From positions 1,240,001 to 1,304,000 of the forward strand of contig MU839828.1 in the NCBI GenBank assembly GCA_030411725.1: a stretch of DNA of 64,000 nt. Reading direction: 5' to 3'. Source of the stretch: Echria macrotheca (Eukaryota; Ascomycota; Sordariomycetes; Sordariales; Schizotheciaceae). Each line of letters begins with the position of its first letter. The stretch's first letter is position 1. The notes beneath the pieces are model-generated. The model did no database searches and had not been told where the DNA came from. It saw only the letters and a program-made list of their open reading frames with translations. Below, one piece after another: positions 9,107 through 20,780 of the stretch. Both the position numbers and the translations under genes were made by a program.

Positions 9107-12100
9107 CTACATGCCCGTCAGCTTCTTCCACCAACTGCTCCTCGGCGTCGTGTCCATAAACGCCGAGTTCCGCCGACTATCACGACGGCCATCGCTTCCG
9201 TCCGACCCGTTCCGCCGCTCGCCGCGGTCTCGGTCGCGATCACGATCCCGATCACCACCTCGCTCGCGCTCCCTCTCGCGCTCACGCTCTTCGCGCCGTC
9301 TCCGGCGACGCCGCTCCTCGTCATTGTCCTCGGCTGCCTCGGCGTACTTGGCTTGGCGTCTGGCTCTTCTCGCTGCCCGCCTCTCTTCCTCCTCGTCCAT
9401 CTCCACAGGAGAGGCAACCATATCCTCGCCGTTATCTGCCGGCGGGGGTGGCGCATCCGAGTGATCCTTCACCCAGGACGAAGTGCCAGAGTGAGGCCAC
9501 GAGCCCGTGTTCTCGCGCGACTTGCTGGGGTAAACAAAATTCTCGGGTGGTGTTGATCTGCGACGCGAGTACTTGTCTTTGTCCTTCGACTCGCTTTCGC
9601 GGGCTGAGCGTCGAGCCTCACGCCTACGACGGTGCTCTGTCTCGTCATCCTGCTCGGAGGTGTATTGTCGACTCCGACGTCGATCATCGCGCGTTGCACG
9701 ACGCGCTGCGGCCTCAGCTTCAGCGGCCTCGCGCTCCTTGCGCAGTCTTCTGCGCTCAGCACGCTCGGCTTCCTTCTGCTCGGCCAACCGTCGCTCTTCC
9801 TCTTCTCGCGCGCGCTGAGCTCGACGTTCGGCACGGCGGGCTTCCTTCTCCTCCTGTCGTCTAGCTTCTTCCTCTTCCTCCTGTCTTCGGCGGCGCTCAC
9901 GACGAGCTTCGTCTTTGGCACGACGCGCCTCCTCGGCCGCCCTCTCGGCCGCTGCTCGCTCGGCAGCCTCGACCTCCGCGCGGCGGGCGCGGCGGGCGGC
10001 ACGACGCGCTTCCCTCTCTGCGTCGCTTGTGGGAGCCTCAGCTGATTGTCTTTCCTCGGCCACCGCGTGGGAACTACGGCGGCGGGGTTCAGACCGCGGC
10101 TCTTGTTTGGGGGTAAAAGCGCCAAGGAAGCCAGAGAACCCGGCAGTCTTCTTAGAGCTCGAGTTGGAGCGCTTCATGGGAGGAGGTCGAGACGGGGTAG
10201 CGTCGGCCATATCAACCATGACGATATCTTCATCGCGGGAGTATTGCTGTTGGGACTGCATGTCAGCACGTTGATCATCATCGCCTAACATTGATAATGG
10301 CTGTCGTACCTTCGACCTGCGGCGACTCGATTTCTCTGGGCTGGGCTCGGCATCAGAGGCGCCGACCATGACGATGTCCTCGTCGTCTTCGGCGGCTAGT
10401 TCACCGTTAGCATCCGACTTAACTGGAGAGTCGGCGGCGTCCTTACGTTGCTTGAAGCGTCTGCTGCTCGACCTGGGTGTATCGACACCGAGGACTTTGG
10501 CCGCCTTGGCTGACATGGCTTCGGGCGGAGGGCTCACGATGCCGTTCGTCATGTCCACGGAGTGCCTCCGCGAACTCGGCTTGCTGCTGCTGCCATGTCG
10601 CTTCTCACGCGTCGAAATGGACCGCGACAAGGGCGGAGTGCTCGCAAATACGCTAGAGAGACGCGCGGGCGCGTCTCTGGGACGAGGCTTGTCATTCTTG
10701 TCGGATCCCGATGACTTTTCTTCGCCCTTGTCGATGGAGACCGACTTCTTCCGCGAGCTCGACTCCTTTTCTTTGCCCTTGGATGACTTCTTTGCGTCCT
10801 TGGTGGGTGTCGCGGACCACATGCCCCACGAGGAGCCCTCGCGATTGATCTTGGGCCGCTCTTTCCTGCCCGATCTGCCCTCGGCGGGAGGAGTCGGTGG
10901 AGAATCGGGAACGGCGGGCGGCGCCGGTGGGGCCGGAGGCGGAGGTGGAGTCGGGAGATCGTCAACGGCCTGTGGGGCCACCGAGGCCTTCTTGGACTTC
11001 TTGCTTGACTTCTTCGGCGGCGCCATGTCGATAATGTCGACTATCTCGTCGTCGTCATCCTCGTCTGCGGGGAAACCGCCAGGAGGCCCGGAGCGGGACG
11101 ACTTGGGGTGGAATGCGACGGGAGGCGGAGGGGGAGGAGCAGGCGCAGGGAAATCATCGGCGCTGGTCCTGTTCTTTTCCTTCGCCTTCTTGGACTTCTT
11201 TTTATCGTCCCTGGAGGGCGGCGCGACGGCGACAGGCGGTGGCGGCGGTGGAGGTGGCGGCGACAGCGCTTCGTCGGCGGATTGTGCGTCATCGCTGTCG
11301 CTGCCTTTGGGGTCGTCGAGTGACTCAAACGCGCGCAGGCGATCGGCGATTTTACCGCCGACGGCCTTCTTGGACTTCATGGCGCGGGTGCCCGCTTCGG
11401 TGGACGGTGAGCTGGCATTCCACACCTCGGTGGCCACCGCACCAATCGCGCCGGCCGTGGCAGCTTCCAGAACCCTTGCTGACTCAGCGTCCTTAATCTC
11501 GCCTGACTTGCGTGCCGTCGAACCCCAGGTCTCAGCCACAGATCCCTTTTTGGACTTGGACCCCGACTTCTTGGCAGCGCCCCAGAAGCTGAACGGGTCG
11601 TCGGCCGTGGCTGAGGCTGAGGCTGCGAGTGCCTCGGCCGACTCCCGGGCCTTGCCCTTCGAGTGTTTCGAGCTCTTGGACGTCGTCTTGGCCAATGGCG
11701 CTGTGTCGCTGAGGAGCTCGTCGATTTGCTCGGCTGTGAGCTCAACGTCCTTGAAGTCGTCGTCTTCGTCCAGATCCACCAGCTTCTTCTCCTTCCCTTT
11801 CTCCTTGTCCTTCGACTTCTTCTTGGACTTCTTGCTGGACGACTCGGCCTCTCGCCGCTCCCGTTCTGCCGTTTCCTCGGCTTCGCGGATCGCCCGCTCT
11901 TCGGCTTCCTTGACTGCCTCCTCCCGCTCTCGTTCCTTCTCTCTCTCCTCGGCCTCGCGCGCCGCCTTCTCTTCAGACCGCTGCTGCACGCTCTGGCTCA
12001 GCCGATCAAGCTTGTCCTGGTCGGCCTTGGTGAACTTCTTCTTCTTGGTCGCCGTCGCCTTCTTGGCGATGAGAGCCGCAAGTTCGGCTTCCTCTTCGGC

Positions 12101-15100
12101 AGCTGCATCTTCAGCGTCCATGCGATCCTGCTCCTCCGCCTCGAGTCGTGCCTTTTCTTCCTCCTCCTCGCGCTGCTTCTGTTCCTCCTCCTCGCGCTGT
12201 TTCCGTTCCTCCTCCTCGCGCCGCGCCTGCTCCTCTGCTTCTTCGGCTTCCTTGGCCTTCCGCTTCTGCTCTTCCTTCTCCGCCTTCTTCTGCTCCTTCT
12301 CGTATTTCTCTCGCTCCTTCTTGCTCATCTTGGACACGTCCTTGGCTTTGTCTTTAGACTTGACCGGGGTCAGGTCGGCGAGGCCAGCGTCATCGTCCCA
12401 TGCATTGGCGTCTGGATTTGCTTCAGTGAAGTCCATCGACGGGGGTGAAGGCGCTGGCGGCGGTGGTTCGTCGGCAAGCGCCTCCTTCCGGGACTTACCC
12501 TTCTTCTTGGAGCTGCTCCCCCATCCCCAGGCATCATCATCAGCAGCCTTTGTCTCCTCAACCGAGTCAGGCTGTCGAGATTCCAGATCGTTGTCCTCTG
12601 TAACCTCGACCGGCGCATTCTTGCCCGCCTTGCCCTTCTTCTTCTTCGAAGACGATGTGAAGCCCCATGTGTCGTCAGCAAGCGGCTCTTCGATGGCATC
12701 AGGCTTGAGCGACTTCTCCTCGATCTTGTCCTTAGAGCCCAGAGAGTCAAAGAAGTCATCGGCTGCCTCCGTCGCCTTGCTCTTCTTGTCGGTCTTCTTG
12801 CCCCAACTCGTCCAATCGTCGTCATTGTCGGCGGCCGGCGCATCCTTGGCTTTCTTCTTGTCTTTTTTGCCTGCTCCCCATGTGTCCCACATGCTGGAGC
12901 TCTCTTGAACATCTTTGGCTGAGCTGTCGTCCGGCTTGACTTCCTCTGCGGCCGCACCCTTCTTCTTCTTCTTGTCCTTCTTGGAGGTCGTCAATGAGCC
13001 CCAGAAATCATCTTCATCCTTCTTTGCTTCCGGTTCCGGGTCAGGGTCGGTGACGGGTTCAGGCTCCGGTTCTTTCGGTGGTTCGACTTCCACCTCCTTG
13101 TTCTTGCTCTTCTTTTTCTTGTCCTTCTTGGACGAGAATCCCCAGATGTCTTCCTCCTCTTTCTTTTCCGGCTCAGGCTCCGGTTCGGGTTCCTTGATAG
13201 GTTCCGGCTCGGGCTCTGGCTCGGGCTCCGCATTCTTGCCCTTCTTCTTTTTCTTGTCCTTCTTCCCTGTCGTAAAGCCCCACGCATCATCCTCATCTTT
13301 TTTCTCAGGCTCCGGCTCCGGCTCTGGCTCTGGCTCCGCCTCCTTGATGGGTTCGGGCTCTGGCTCGGGTTCAGCCTTCTTGTTCTTCTTCTTCTTGTCT
13401 TTCTTGGAACTCGAGAAGCCCCAAGGGTCGTCTTCCTGCTTTTCAGGTTCAGGGGCGGGCTCAGGTTCCGGCTCAGGCTCCTTCTCCGGCTCCGGCTCCG
13501 GCTCGGCTGCCTTGCCCTTCTTTTTCTTCTTGTCCTTCTTTGAGGTCGAGAAGCCCCATGCATCGTCGTCTTCCTTTGCAGGCTCGGGCTCCGGTTCTGG
13601 ATCTGGCTCCTTGGCGGGTTCGGGCTCGGGCTCGGGCTCGGGCTCCGCATTCTTCCCCTTCTTCTTTTTCTTGTCCTTCTTGGAAGTGGTGGTGAAACCC
13701 CATGCATCATCTTCAACTTTCTTCTCCGGCTCTGGTTCCGGCTCCGGTTCCGGCTCCTTGATCGGCTCCGGTTCCGGCTCAGGCTCAGGCTCGGGCTCGG
13801 GCTCGGCTTTCTTGCCCTTCTTCTTTTTGTCCTTCTTGGAGCTGGTTGATATGCCCCAGATGTCGTCTTCTTCCTTTTTCTCCGGTTCCTCCTGAGGTTC
13901 CGGCTCCTTCGGAAGGGGGTCAGGCTCTACTGCGGCTGTCTTGCCCTTCTTCTTCTTGTCCTTTTTGGACACCGAAAATCCCCAGTCGTCCTCGGCCTTC
14001 GTCTCAGGCTCAGGTTCTTTGACTGGCTCCGGCTCCGGCTCTGGTTCCTTGACGGGTTCAGGATCGGCGACCGCATTCTTGCCCTTCTTCTTTTTCTTGG
14101 AAGAACTGGTCGCAAAGCCCCAAGCGTCGTCCTCCACCTTCTTCTCTGGTTCTGGCTCGGGCTCAACCACAGGCTCGGGAACTGGCTCAGGCTCCTTGAC
14201 GGGCTCAGGATCGGCGACCGCATTCTTACCCTTCTTCTTTTTCTTAGAAGAACTGGTCGTAAAACCCCAAGCGTCGTCCTCCACCTTCTTCTCCGGTTCT
14301 GGTTCGGGTTCAACCACAGGCTCAGGCTCCGGCTCCGGCTCGGGTTCCTTGACGGGTTCAGGTTCCGCGACCGCGTTCTTTCCCTTCTTCTTCTTTTTGC
14401 TCGTGACACCGAATGACCACATGTCGTCTGTGCTGTTTTTCTTGTCTTCGACAATCGGCTCGGGCTCTGGCTCCGGAGCAGGTGCCGGCTCTGGTTCTGC
14501 AACAGGATCATCCCAAAGTGAAGCCTTCTTCTTCTTCTTGTCCTTCTTGCCCGTTGCAGTGCCCCAAATGCTGTCAATTGGATCTTCTGCTTTGGATTCC
14601 TCAGCCGCGGGAGTGGGTGCATCTTCGACCACATCGAGCAACCCCTTCTTCTTGGTCTTTTTGGTGCCAAACATTCCCCAACCATCGTCCGCGGCCGCAT
14701 CGTCCTCGGGTTTCGATTCATCTGCAATGGGTGCCTTCTCCTCCTCGATAATGGCGGCGTTCTTACCTTTCTTCTTCTTGTCCTTTTTGGATGTGGTCAT
14801 GCTGCTCCAGAAATCATCCTTGTCTTCGGCTTTCGCCTCGGGCTCGGGCTCGGGCTCCGGAACAGGCACGGGGTCCGTGAGGATCTCATCAAGGATTGTA
14901 GTCTTACCTTTTTTCTTCTTCGACGTCGCAGCAGTGCCCCATCCCCACAAATCATCAGCTCCGGCAGTCGTCGACTCCGGTTCTGGCTCCGGCTCCGGTT
15001 CCGCAGGCTTTTCCTCGACCTCGGCGATTCCTTTCTTCTTCTTGTTTTTCTTCGTCGTTCCAAACATGGACCAAGGATCCGATTCCTCCTTCTTCGGCTC

Positions 15101-16877
15101 CGGCTCCGGCTCCGGCTCCGGTTCGGCTGGAGGGTCGGGCTCCTTCGGTGGCTCTTCGGCAACCAGATTCTTGCCCTTCTTTTTCTTCTTGCCGCCCGCG
15201 GTGCCCCAGATGTCATCAACGGGTGCCGGCTCAGGATCCGCTGGCTTGGGTGGCTCCTCGACTTTGGGCTCCTCAACCGCCGTCTGTCCCTTCTTTTTCT
15301 TTTTGTCTTTCTTCGAAGTCGCGGTGGTGAACCAATCAGTTTCGGCGTTCTCGGTGGTCTGGGTAGGCTCGGGATCGGGATCGGTGGCTTTGCCTTTCGT
15401 CTTGGAGGTCCCCCAAGCAGACCACGAGTCGTCTGCGTCCTTGGAGTCCTTCTCAGGCTCCGGGTCAAGATCCCAAGCGCTCTTTTTCTTGTCCTTGTCG
15501 GCCTCTGCGGCGGCCTCATCGCCAGGATTCTCATCGACTTCGTCGAAAGCGCCAAATGAAATGGTCGTCTTGCCCTTCTTCTTGGGCTTGCCCCTGTTGA
15601 TGCCCCAGGGATTGCTATCGACCTCACCTTCGTCTTTCGGCTTGGTCTCGGCCACGGCATCCTTGTCGCCACCGAAACTCCAACCGGTGCTGCCAGTATC
15701 CCAGCTAGAGCCCCACGTGCTGAAAGAGGAGGTCGTCTTGGTTGTGGCACCGGCGCCTCCAAATGAGAATCCGAGGGAAGGTGTGTCACCCAATTTGATC
15801 TCGTCGAACTTATCAAAACCCGACGATTCTATACTGGGTAACCCGAAGTCGGGCTTTGGCTTTTCTTCGGCAGGGGGCGGTTCGGGAGCTGTAACGGCTG
15901 CATCACCTTTCTTTCCCTTCTTCTTCTTCTTGCTTGTTTGCGTGAAGTCGCCCCAGATATCCTTGTCGACAGTCAAATCACCATTCTCATCTTTCTTCTC
16001 GTCGACCGGGTCGTCCTTCTTCTCCTCTTCTTTCTTCTCATCCTGGTTGTCGTCCTTTTTCTCGTCGCCGCCGTCCCCTCCAGGGTTCCCGGCGTCGCCG
16101 CCTCCGGAGTTTCCAGAGTCGCCCCCACCGTTGTTTCCATCGCCGTTTTCATCCCCACCATCCTTCTTCGGCTCGTCGCCACCCCCGCCGAAGTCGGTAA
16201 ACTTGGCCGGAGTCGCCTTCTTTTTTTTCTTCGCACATTGAAGGAAGCCCTCCTCGCTTGTAAAATCGACACGAAATCCAGCGGTCGGATCCGCAAAGAA
16301 GCCGCCGTCTCCCTGACTAGCCTCCGGCTTAGAGTTGAGCAATGGCTCGACGGACCCGATCAGGGGCTCATCGGGCTCATGGCGGGATCTTTGGGCGCTC
16401 CCCCCAGAGCTCACAGGGTCATAAACGGTGGACGAGGGTTCAGACGTGTCGCATTCCCTTGGTGATAAGTTGGGAATTCTCTTTGGGGTCGAGTCAGGGA
16501 TGACAAGCGGTTTCCCGTCTGATCGAAACCGGCGGGGCGTCTGCTAAAATCGTCCCATCAGCAACCATAACAGCTCGAGGTTGATGGGGCCGGCCCGCTT
16601 TAGTCCGACATGTCAAAGAGAGCATGCAGGCACATAACTATGCCAACAGTCGCCCCTCGCGAAGAAAATAAACAGCCAAACTCACCCTTGTTCGAGTACA
16701 GAGGTCAACCCAGCTCCGTGCAATGAGGCTCAATCTCTCATTCACAACCACGCCTTGTACCAGGCTACTCGAGCCTTCATCCCAGCCAATCGTCCTCGTC
16801 AAACGACAAGTGGTCAACGTGCCATATGCGGCGGCGTCTGCCCAGCTTTCGCGGTACGCCAGAACCTCGGCGGCCAT
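9107..16877 (-). CDS. Giant low-complexity repeat protein of unknown function (~2,523 aa)
   Basis: I do not recognise a family. The proposed exons are complement(16686..16877), complement(10310..16540) and complement(9107..10255). The main frame has no ATG for several hundred codons, but is open back to a good acceptor (CAG before 16540, with branch CTGAT), so an upstream first exon is required. The best candidate is the ATG at 16877 with donor GTGAGT, which joins in phase 0. The N-terminal half (residues about 250-1,450) carries about 26 copies of an acidic-Trp-basic motif, D-x-W-G-F-x-x-S-K-K-x-K-K-K-K-G-K, separated by EPEP runs. Next come a long Glu/Arg/Lys coiled coil (from MSKKEREKYEKEQKKAEKEE), Pro-rich tracts, basic Ser-rich segments, a second Arg/Glu/Ala coil and RDRDRD repeats. 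It ends SWWKKLTGM. No membrane segment or enzyme motif is visible. Composition recalls disordered septal-pore or Woronin-body tethering proteins, but that is only a resemblance. Confidence 0.7.
10256..10309 (-). other. Probable 54-nt intron inside the giant gene (length divisible by three)
   Basis: On the minus strand the segment starts GTACGA, has a GCTGAC branch point and ends ATGCAG. It contains no stop and is exactly 18 codons, so it is invisible to frame analysis. Its translation (VRQPLSMLGDDDQ...) differs in character from the flanking Ser/Lys/Arg-rich sequence. Confidence 0.65.
12480..15970 (-). repeat. Tandem protein-coding repeat block (W-G-F / KKKKGK / EPEP units)
   Basis: About 26 degenerate units inside the giant gene. 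Each encodes an acidic patch, a Trp-Gly-aromatic core, a run of lysines and then Glu-Pro dipeptides (GGCTCC-type hexamers on the + strand). Units vary in length. Adjacent copies around 14103 and 14250 are nearly identical with a 147-bp (49-codon) period, which points to recent tandem duplication. The repeat also produces long meaningless open frames on the opposite strand. Confidence 0.85.
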
Positions 16878-19800
16878 CCTGATAGTCGAAGGGGTTCACG
16901 CAGAGCCGACGAGCTGATTTCAAACTCATGTGGTGCTGTATTTGCCGAGCGAAGGCGCGGGCGGGAATCGGAGGAGAGAGGAAAACGGTTTCGAGGAATT
17001 GTTGACTGCAGGGAGCCCGGCGCACGATGCCGTCCGATCAACAGTCGCGTGCAGGCCTCGTGTAGTTGCAGGAGTAGCGCTGATGAGATGATGCAAACAG
17101 CAAGGCGGTGCTAGGGACCCTCGCGCTCTGGACCGCCGACCGCTCTTCTTGTGTCGCCCCTATCTTTTTTTTTCTCGACCGGCTTGCAGCGAAAAGATTC
17201 GTCGCCTGGTGAGAACGGCTCTGCTCGAAGGGCCAATAACTCGCGTGGATCTGGTGCGAAGACACCGGGAGGGCGGGGATTGGCGAGTCGGCCAGGCCTG
17301 GCGTGCTGTGCAACCACACCGCCGATGTTTCTGTTCGAGGCAAGGCGGCCTGTGAGTGGCCCAGAGGGCTGACTACCAATTGTCAAACGGAAACAAGCAG
17401 GCAAAAAGGAGACAGATTGACCCAAGGAGGGAAGGTATCGCCCCCGGCGTGTCTGTCTTAAAGAGGGCCTTCATGCACGACGCACGGCGGGAAGTGCTGG
17501 CTGCCGAGCGAAGGGCAATCGGGGCGGCCAAGCAGCATGGGAGTGCAGGGGGCCGTTACCACACCCTGGCGCTATGAATTCTGGATCGGCTGTGAGAGCA
17601 CTTGGAATGGATAAATTACCAGCAATACCGTGACTGACTCCGTTTGCCTCTCCCGGCCAGTGCTGGGTGGGGGGAGGGTGGCAGCATGGCTTTCCGCACT
17701 TTTCGCGGCTCATCACATCGCAGCGACCGAGGTGAGTCGCTCACATTGTTGGTTGTTCCGGCACGCGGTGGTGTGGCAGCCCTGTGTGACACCTTGGACG
17801 ACCAAAATTTTGCTGGATGGCTGGGGCCACACGTCATTGGCCGGTGCGGGGGACACAGGGAGAGCGAAGAAGGGGCAGACTCTCCTTCGCCCCACCATCC
17901 TGTTGCATCCCAGTGCCCGGGCAGGCACATGCGGACATGTTGCATTCGAGATGTGGGCATGCGGTACTTTGGGCAGCCGTACTGCTGCAGCGGAGTGCGA
18001 GGTATTTCCACCCTCTGCAGAGTCCCGAACGGGCTAGCCATTGTGCCATTTGCCTCAAGGCGGACCCTTCATGCTGCCCAATTGTTGGCAGCAGCTGGGC
18101 AACACGGGCGATTGCCGCCGACCTGGTCCCAGCACGCACAATCCCCCGCCTGCTGACCTTGGCCTCAGCCTGCTCTCCGAGGACACCATCACCGAGTCCG
18201 CGTCGCGCGGTGAGCCGGAGTCGAGTGCGAAGATCGAGACAGCCGTCCTGTCGGCCGAAGTTGGGACTCAACGTGCTGTGCCCCTCCCTTCCTCGGCTGT
18301 GTCTAGCGGGAACAAGCGTGGGGGAAATTATTTGTGCGTGTATCGGCAGCCCCTGCTCCCTGTCGTTGCCCTTATCGACCGACTGTCGGAGCCAGGGCTG
18401 CGGGGTTGGACACTGCCGCCGCCGCCGACCCCAATGCCTCCGGCTGCTCCCGTGATTGCGGATTGTGCCGTCGTTGAGTCGGGTCGTCCTCAAATGGTCG
18501 AACATCAGAGCACATTATTTCCTCCTCCTGCTCGTCATTTTAGCAGCTAGGTACGGGAAGTATGAGACTGGCTCTTGATCACATCGCTGTCTGATGCGCA
18601 GGGCAACAGCATCGTTAGTCGCGATCTATGCAGGGCCATAATTCCGCCGTGATGCGTGGACAAAATGCGGAAATGAAAACAAATCGGCTCGGCGCGTCTT
18701 GCGTAATGGATATCCACCGACGTAGCCGCTGGGCAGCGATGCGCCTCTAGTTGGCTTTGTATCGACTTTGACGTGTTTTTGCTTGCAGGAGAAACGACGA
18801 AGTGTCGTTTGGTTGAATTGGCAACGGCGAATGACGAAGAGGGAAAGAGCCTGGAAGGACAGGGGTGAACGCGGGGCTGCTGGGTCCCGATCCGCAGCGC
18901 CGAACCTGAAGAGGAATGGCTGCTTCATGGTTGCGTCTTCACCGCCAGAACGTGAGGAGTCTTCGACTGGTTCGCGGCCTTTCCAGCAGCCGAAAAGGCT
19001 CTCAGAGTAATTTCATCTCGACGCGCTGTTGGCCGCCGCACCCGGGAGACGCGACCAACATGGTTACGCGTGCCGAGAAGCAGCTCCACTGCTGACAGCC
19101 CTGGGATCAGGTTCAGCCCGCCTCCCGTTTGAAAAGGCCAAACAACACAGGCCAGTCAGAGGCGCGAAGTCACCGAGCGGCGTGACCCGAAGACCCGCAA
19201 GGGCAGTCCCCGAACAGGCTCTCTCACCGGGACACCTAACCCACCCGAGGCCAGACCTTGCCGAGGCCTCCACCCGGCTGCCCAGGACACCGAAAGGCAA
19301 CATCCCAAATTGCGGCTGCCGGGGCTGAGTGCGACCGGGGACGGGCCGTGAAGGGCGCGGAGTTCCGCTGATTAATCTTCGACTCGGAAGATCGGGACGG
19401 CGAGGCCGGACGGAGAACGATAACTAGCTCGACGTTGAGACGCAAACCTGGAAAGGGGCGAAATCGATTTGGCCAGGTCCCAGGTGTTTCGAATCGCCAT
19501 CTGTTTCAGGTAGCCACTCGCACCCCTATCGAGGGTCACCGTGCCAAACTGGACAAAGAAAGCCCACGGCGATGATGGGGATTGGACCCGCGAGAAAGTT
19601 CCGTTGTATCAGCCCCGAAAGCGTCTGCTGACGTGCAGTCGTGGTGCGCTGCGCCCATATTCGCCTGTTCTGCCCTTCCCGTTCAGCAGCAGCAGCTCAG
19701 CAGCTCCCGTCCCAGCCAATCCCCGCCGCTGCGAAGTTGAATAAAGACTCTGACTCTCGCTGTCCTCCGCGCTCGCCAAGCCATGCGATGAGATGAAGTG

Positions 19801-20075
19801 AACCAAATCAAACCTGTCCTGGTGCAGCGCATTCAACCAACGACTTATCACTAGTTCATGCAACTAACAACCCGTCCGATCGACGAATCTCAACTTACAC
19901 CACTCTTGGCACCACCGATAGGGCTGCGCTGTGTCCAATCCCACCCTCCCACCCGTACAGCCGGTTCCATATCCGTCAAGGCGTGAGACCGTCCATTGTT
20001 GAACCTCATATAAAGAAAGCAACTTCCACCGTTGCACCGCCAGCAGCCGCCCACCCGGCAAAACCTTCCAAGATC
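16878..20075. other. Long gene-poor region upstream of the giant gene and the DUF7053 gene
   Basis: A 3.2-kb divergent intergenic region. Open frames up to about 220 codons occur on both strands, especially 17.6-18.5 kb, but overlap in several frames at once, lack recognisable domains and look like GC-rich chance frames. It could hold a long 5' leader of the giant gene or a non-coding transcript. A CATATAAAG TATA-like box sits at its right end. Confidence 0.45.
20007..20015 (+). promoter_or_regulatory. TATA-like box for the DUF7053 gene
   Basis: CATATAAAG, 61 bp before the ATG at 20076. Its position allows only a short leader. Inferred from sequence and spacing. Confidence 0.45.
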
Positions 20076-20780
20076 ATGGCCGCCTTCACCGTGGTGACCA
20101 AGGTGCCACTACCAGCCTACATCCCTCCAGACGCCGTCGTCGCCGCACTACACGCCTACCGCCCGCTAATCGAAGCCAACCCGCACCTGACAAGCTACGA
20201 GCGCCGCGCCGTCGGCATCGAGGAGATCGTAGACGACCCCTTCTTCCGGGACGACGGCCACCGCCTGCAAGCCTTCACATGCTACCAGCGCATCACCATC
20301 ATCCCGGGCGTCGGCGCCTGGGCGACCAAGGACGTCTCGGTCCCCTGCGTCTTCCAGAGCTACGACGTAGGCGTGCGCTGCCGCGCCGACGCCGGTTCCG
20401 GCGTGACGGTCTGGAGCAGCTACGAGGTCCGGCGGCGCGGCGAGATCAACGCGACCAACCCGGCCGACACGCCGCCCCCGTCCCCGGACGATGGCGACTT
20501 TGAGCTCGTCGAGATCGCCAGCGTCAGCTGCGGCGCGCTTGTCCGTCCGTTTGTCCGGCGAAGTCTGACGACCGCGCATCAGGATATCCTCCAGCGCATA
20601 GCCGACGGCGTGGGGCGGTCGTACGACGCCCAGCGCCTGTCGGCTGCGGGACTGTATCCCTCTCCTTCGCCTGTGCCCGGTCAAGTCCCCGGAGGCGTGC
20701 CACCGGGGTCTGCTGGCTCCGATCCGACCTCGCAGCAGCATCAGCAGTATCAGCAGCAGTACCAGCCAAACTATATATAG
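20076..20780 (+). CDS. DUF7053-type fungal protein
   Basis: An intron-less 234-aa protein. The first 185 residues have the pattern of the fungal DUF7053 family: a START-like N-terminal strand-helix (FTVVTKVPLPAYIPPDAVVAAL), a 'H..I...NP.' helix equivalent (HAYRPLIEANPHLTSYERR) and a long beta-rich middle with a paired aromatic motif (WSSYEVRRRG). It continues FELVEIASVSCGALVRPFV and HQDILQRIADG. The C-terminal 45 residues are a disordered Pro/Gly/Gln tail rich in QQ and QY. No signal peptide, membrane segment or catalytic motif is visible. Function is unknown; related folds bind hydrophobic ligands, but this is only an inference. An upstream in-frame extension to 19983 exists but lacks an ATG, and the ATG at 20076 has good context (ATCATGGCC). 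Confidence 0.72.
   Translation: MAAFTVVTKVPLPAYIPPDAVVAALHAYRPLIEANPHLTSYERRAVGIEEIVDDPFFRDDGHRLQAFTCYQRITIIPGVGAWATKDVSVPCVFQSYDVGVRCRADAGSGVTVWSSYEVRRRGEINATNPADTPPPSPDDGDFELVEIASVSCGALVRPFVRRSLTTAHQDILQRIADGVGRSYDAQRLSAAGLYPSPSPVPGQVPGGVPPGSAGSDPTSQQHQQYQQQYQPNYI

Noticed and set aside
10368..12908. 846-codon open frame on the + strand
   Set aside because: It is antisense to the giant gene and consists of Ser/Phe/Leu runs that mirror Lys/Glu/Pro codons of the real frame. No domain or start context.
13941..16241. 766-codon open frame on the + strand, Ser/Gly/Phe-rich
   Set aside because: Antisense shadow of the EPEP/KKKK repeats; composition fully explained by the opposite strand.
17616..18550. 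Several overlapping frames of 140-223 codons on both strands
   Set aside because: They overlap in up to four frames with Arg/Ser/Pro/Cys-rich random composition, lack splice or start support and match no family.
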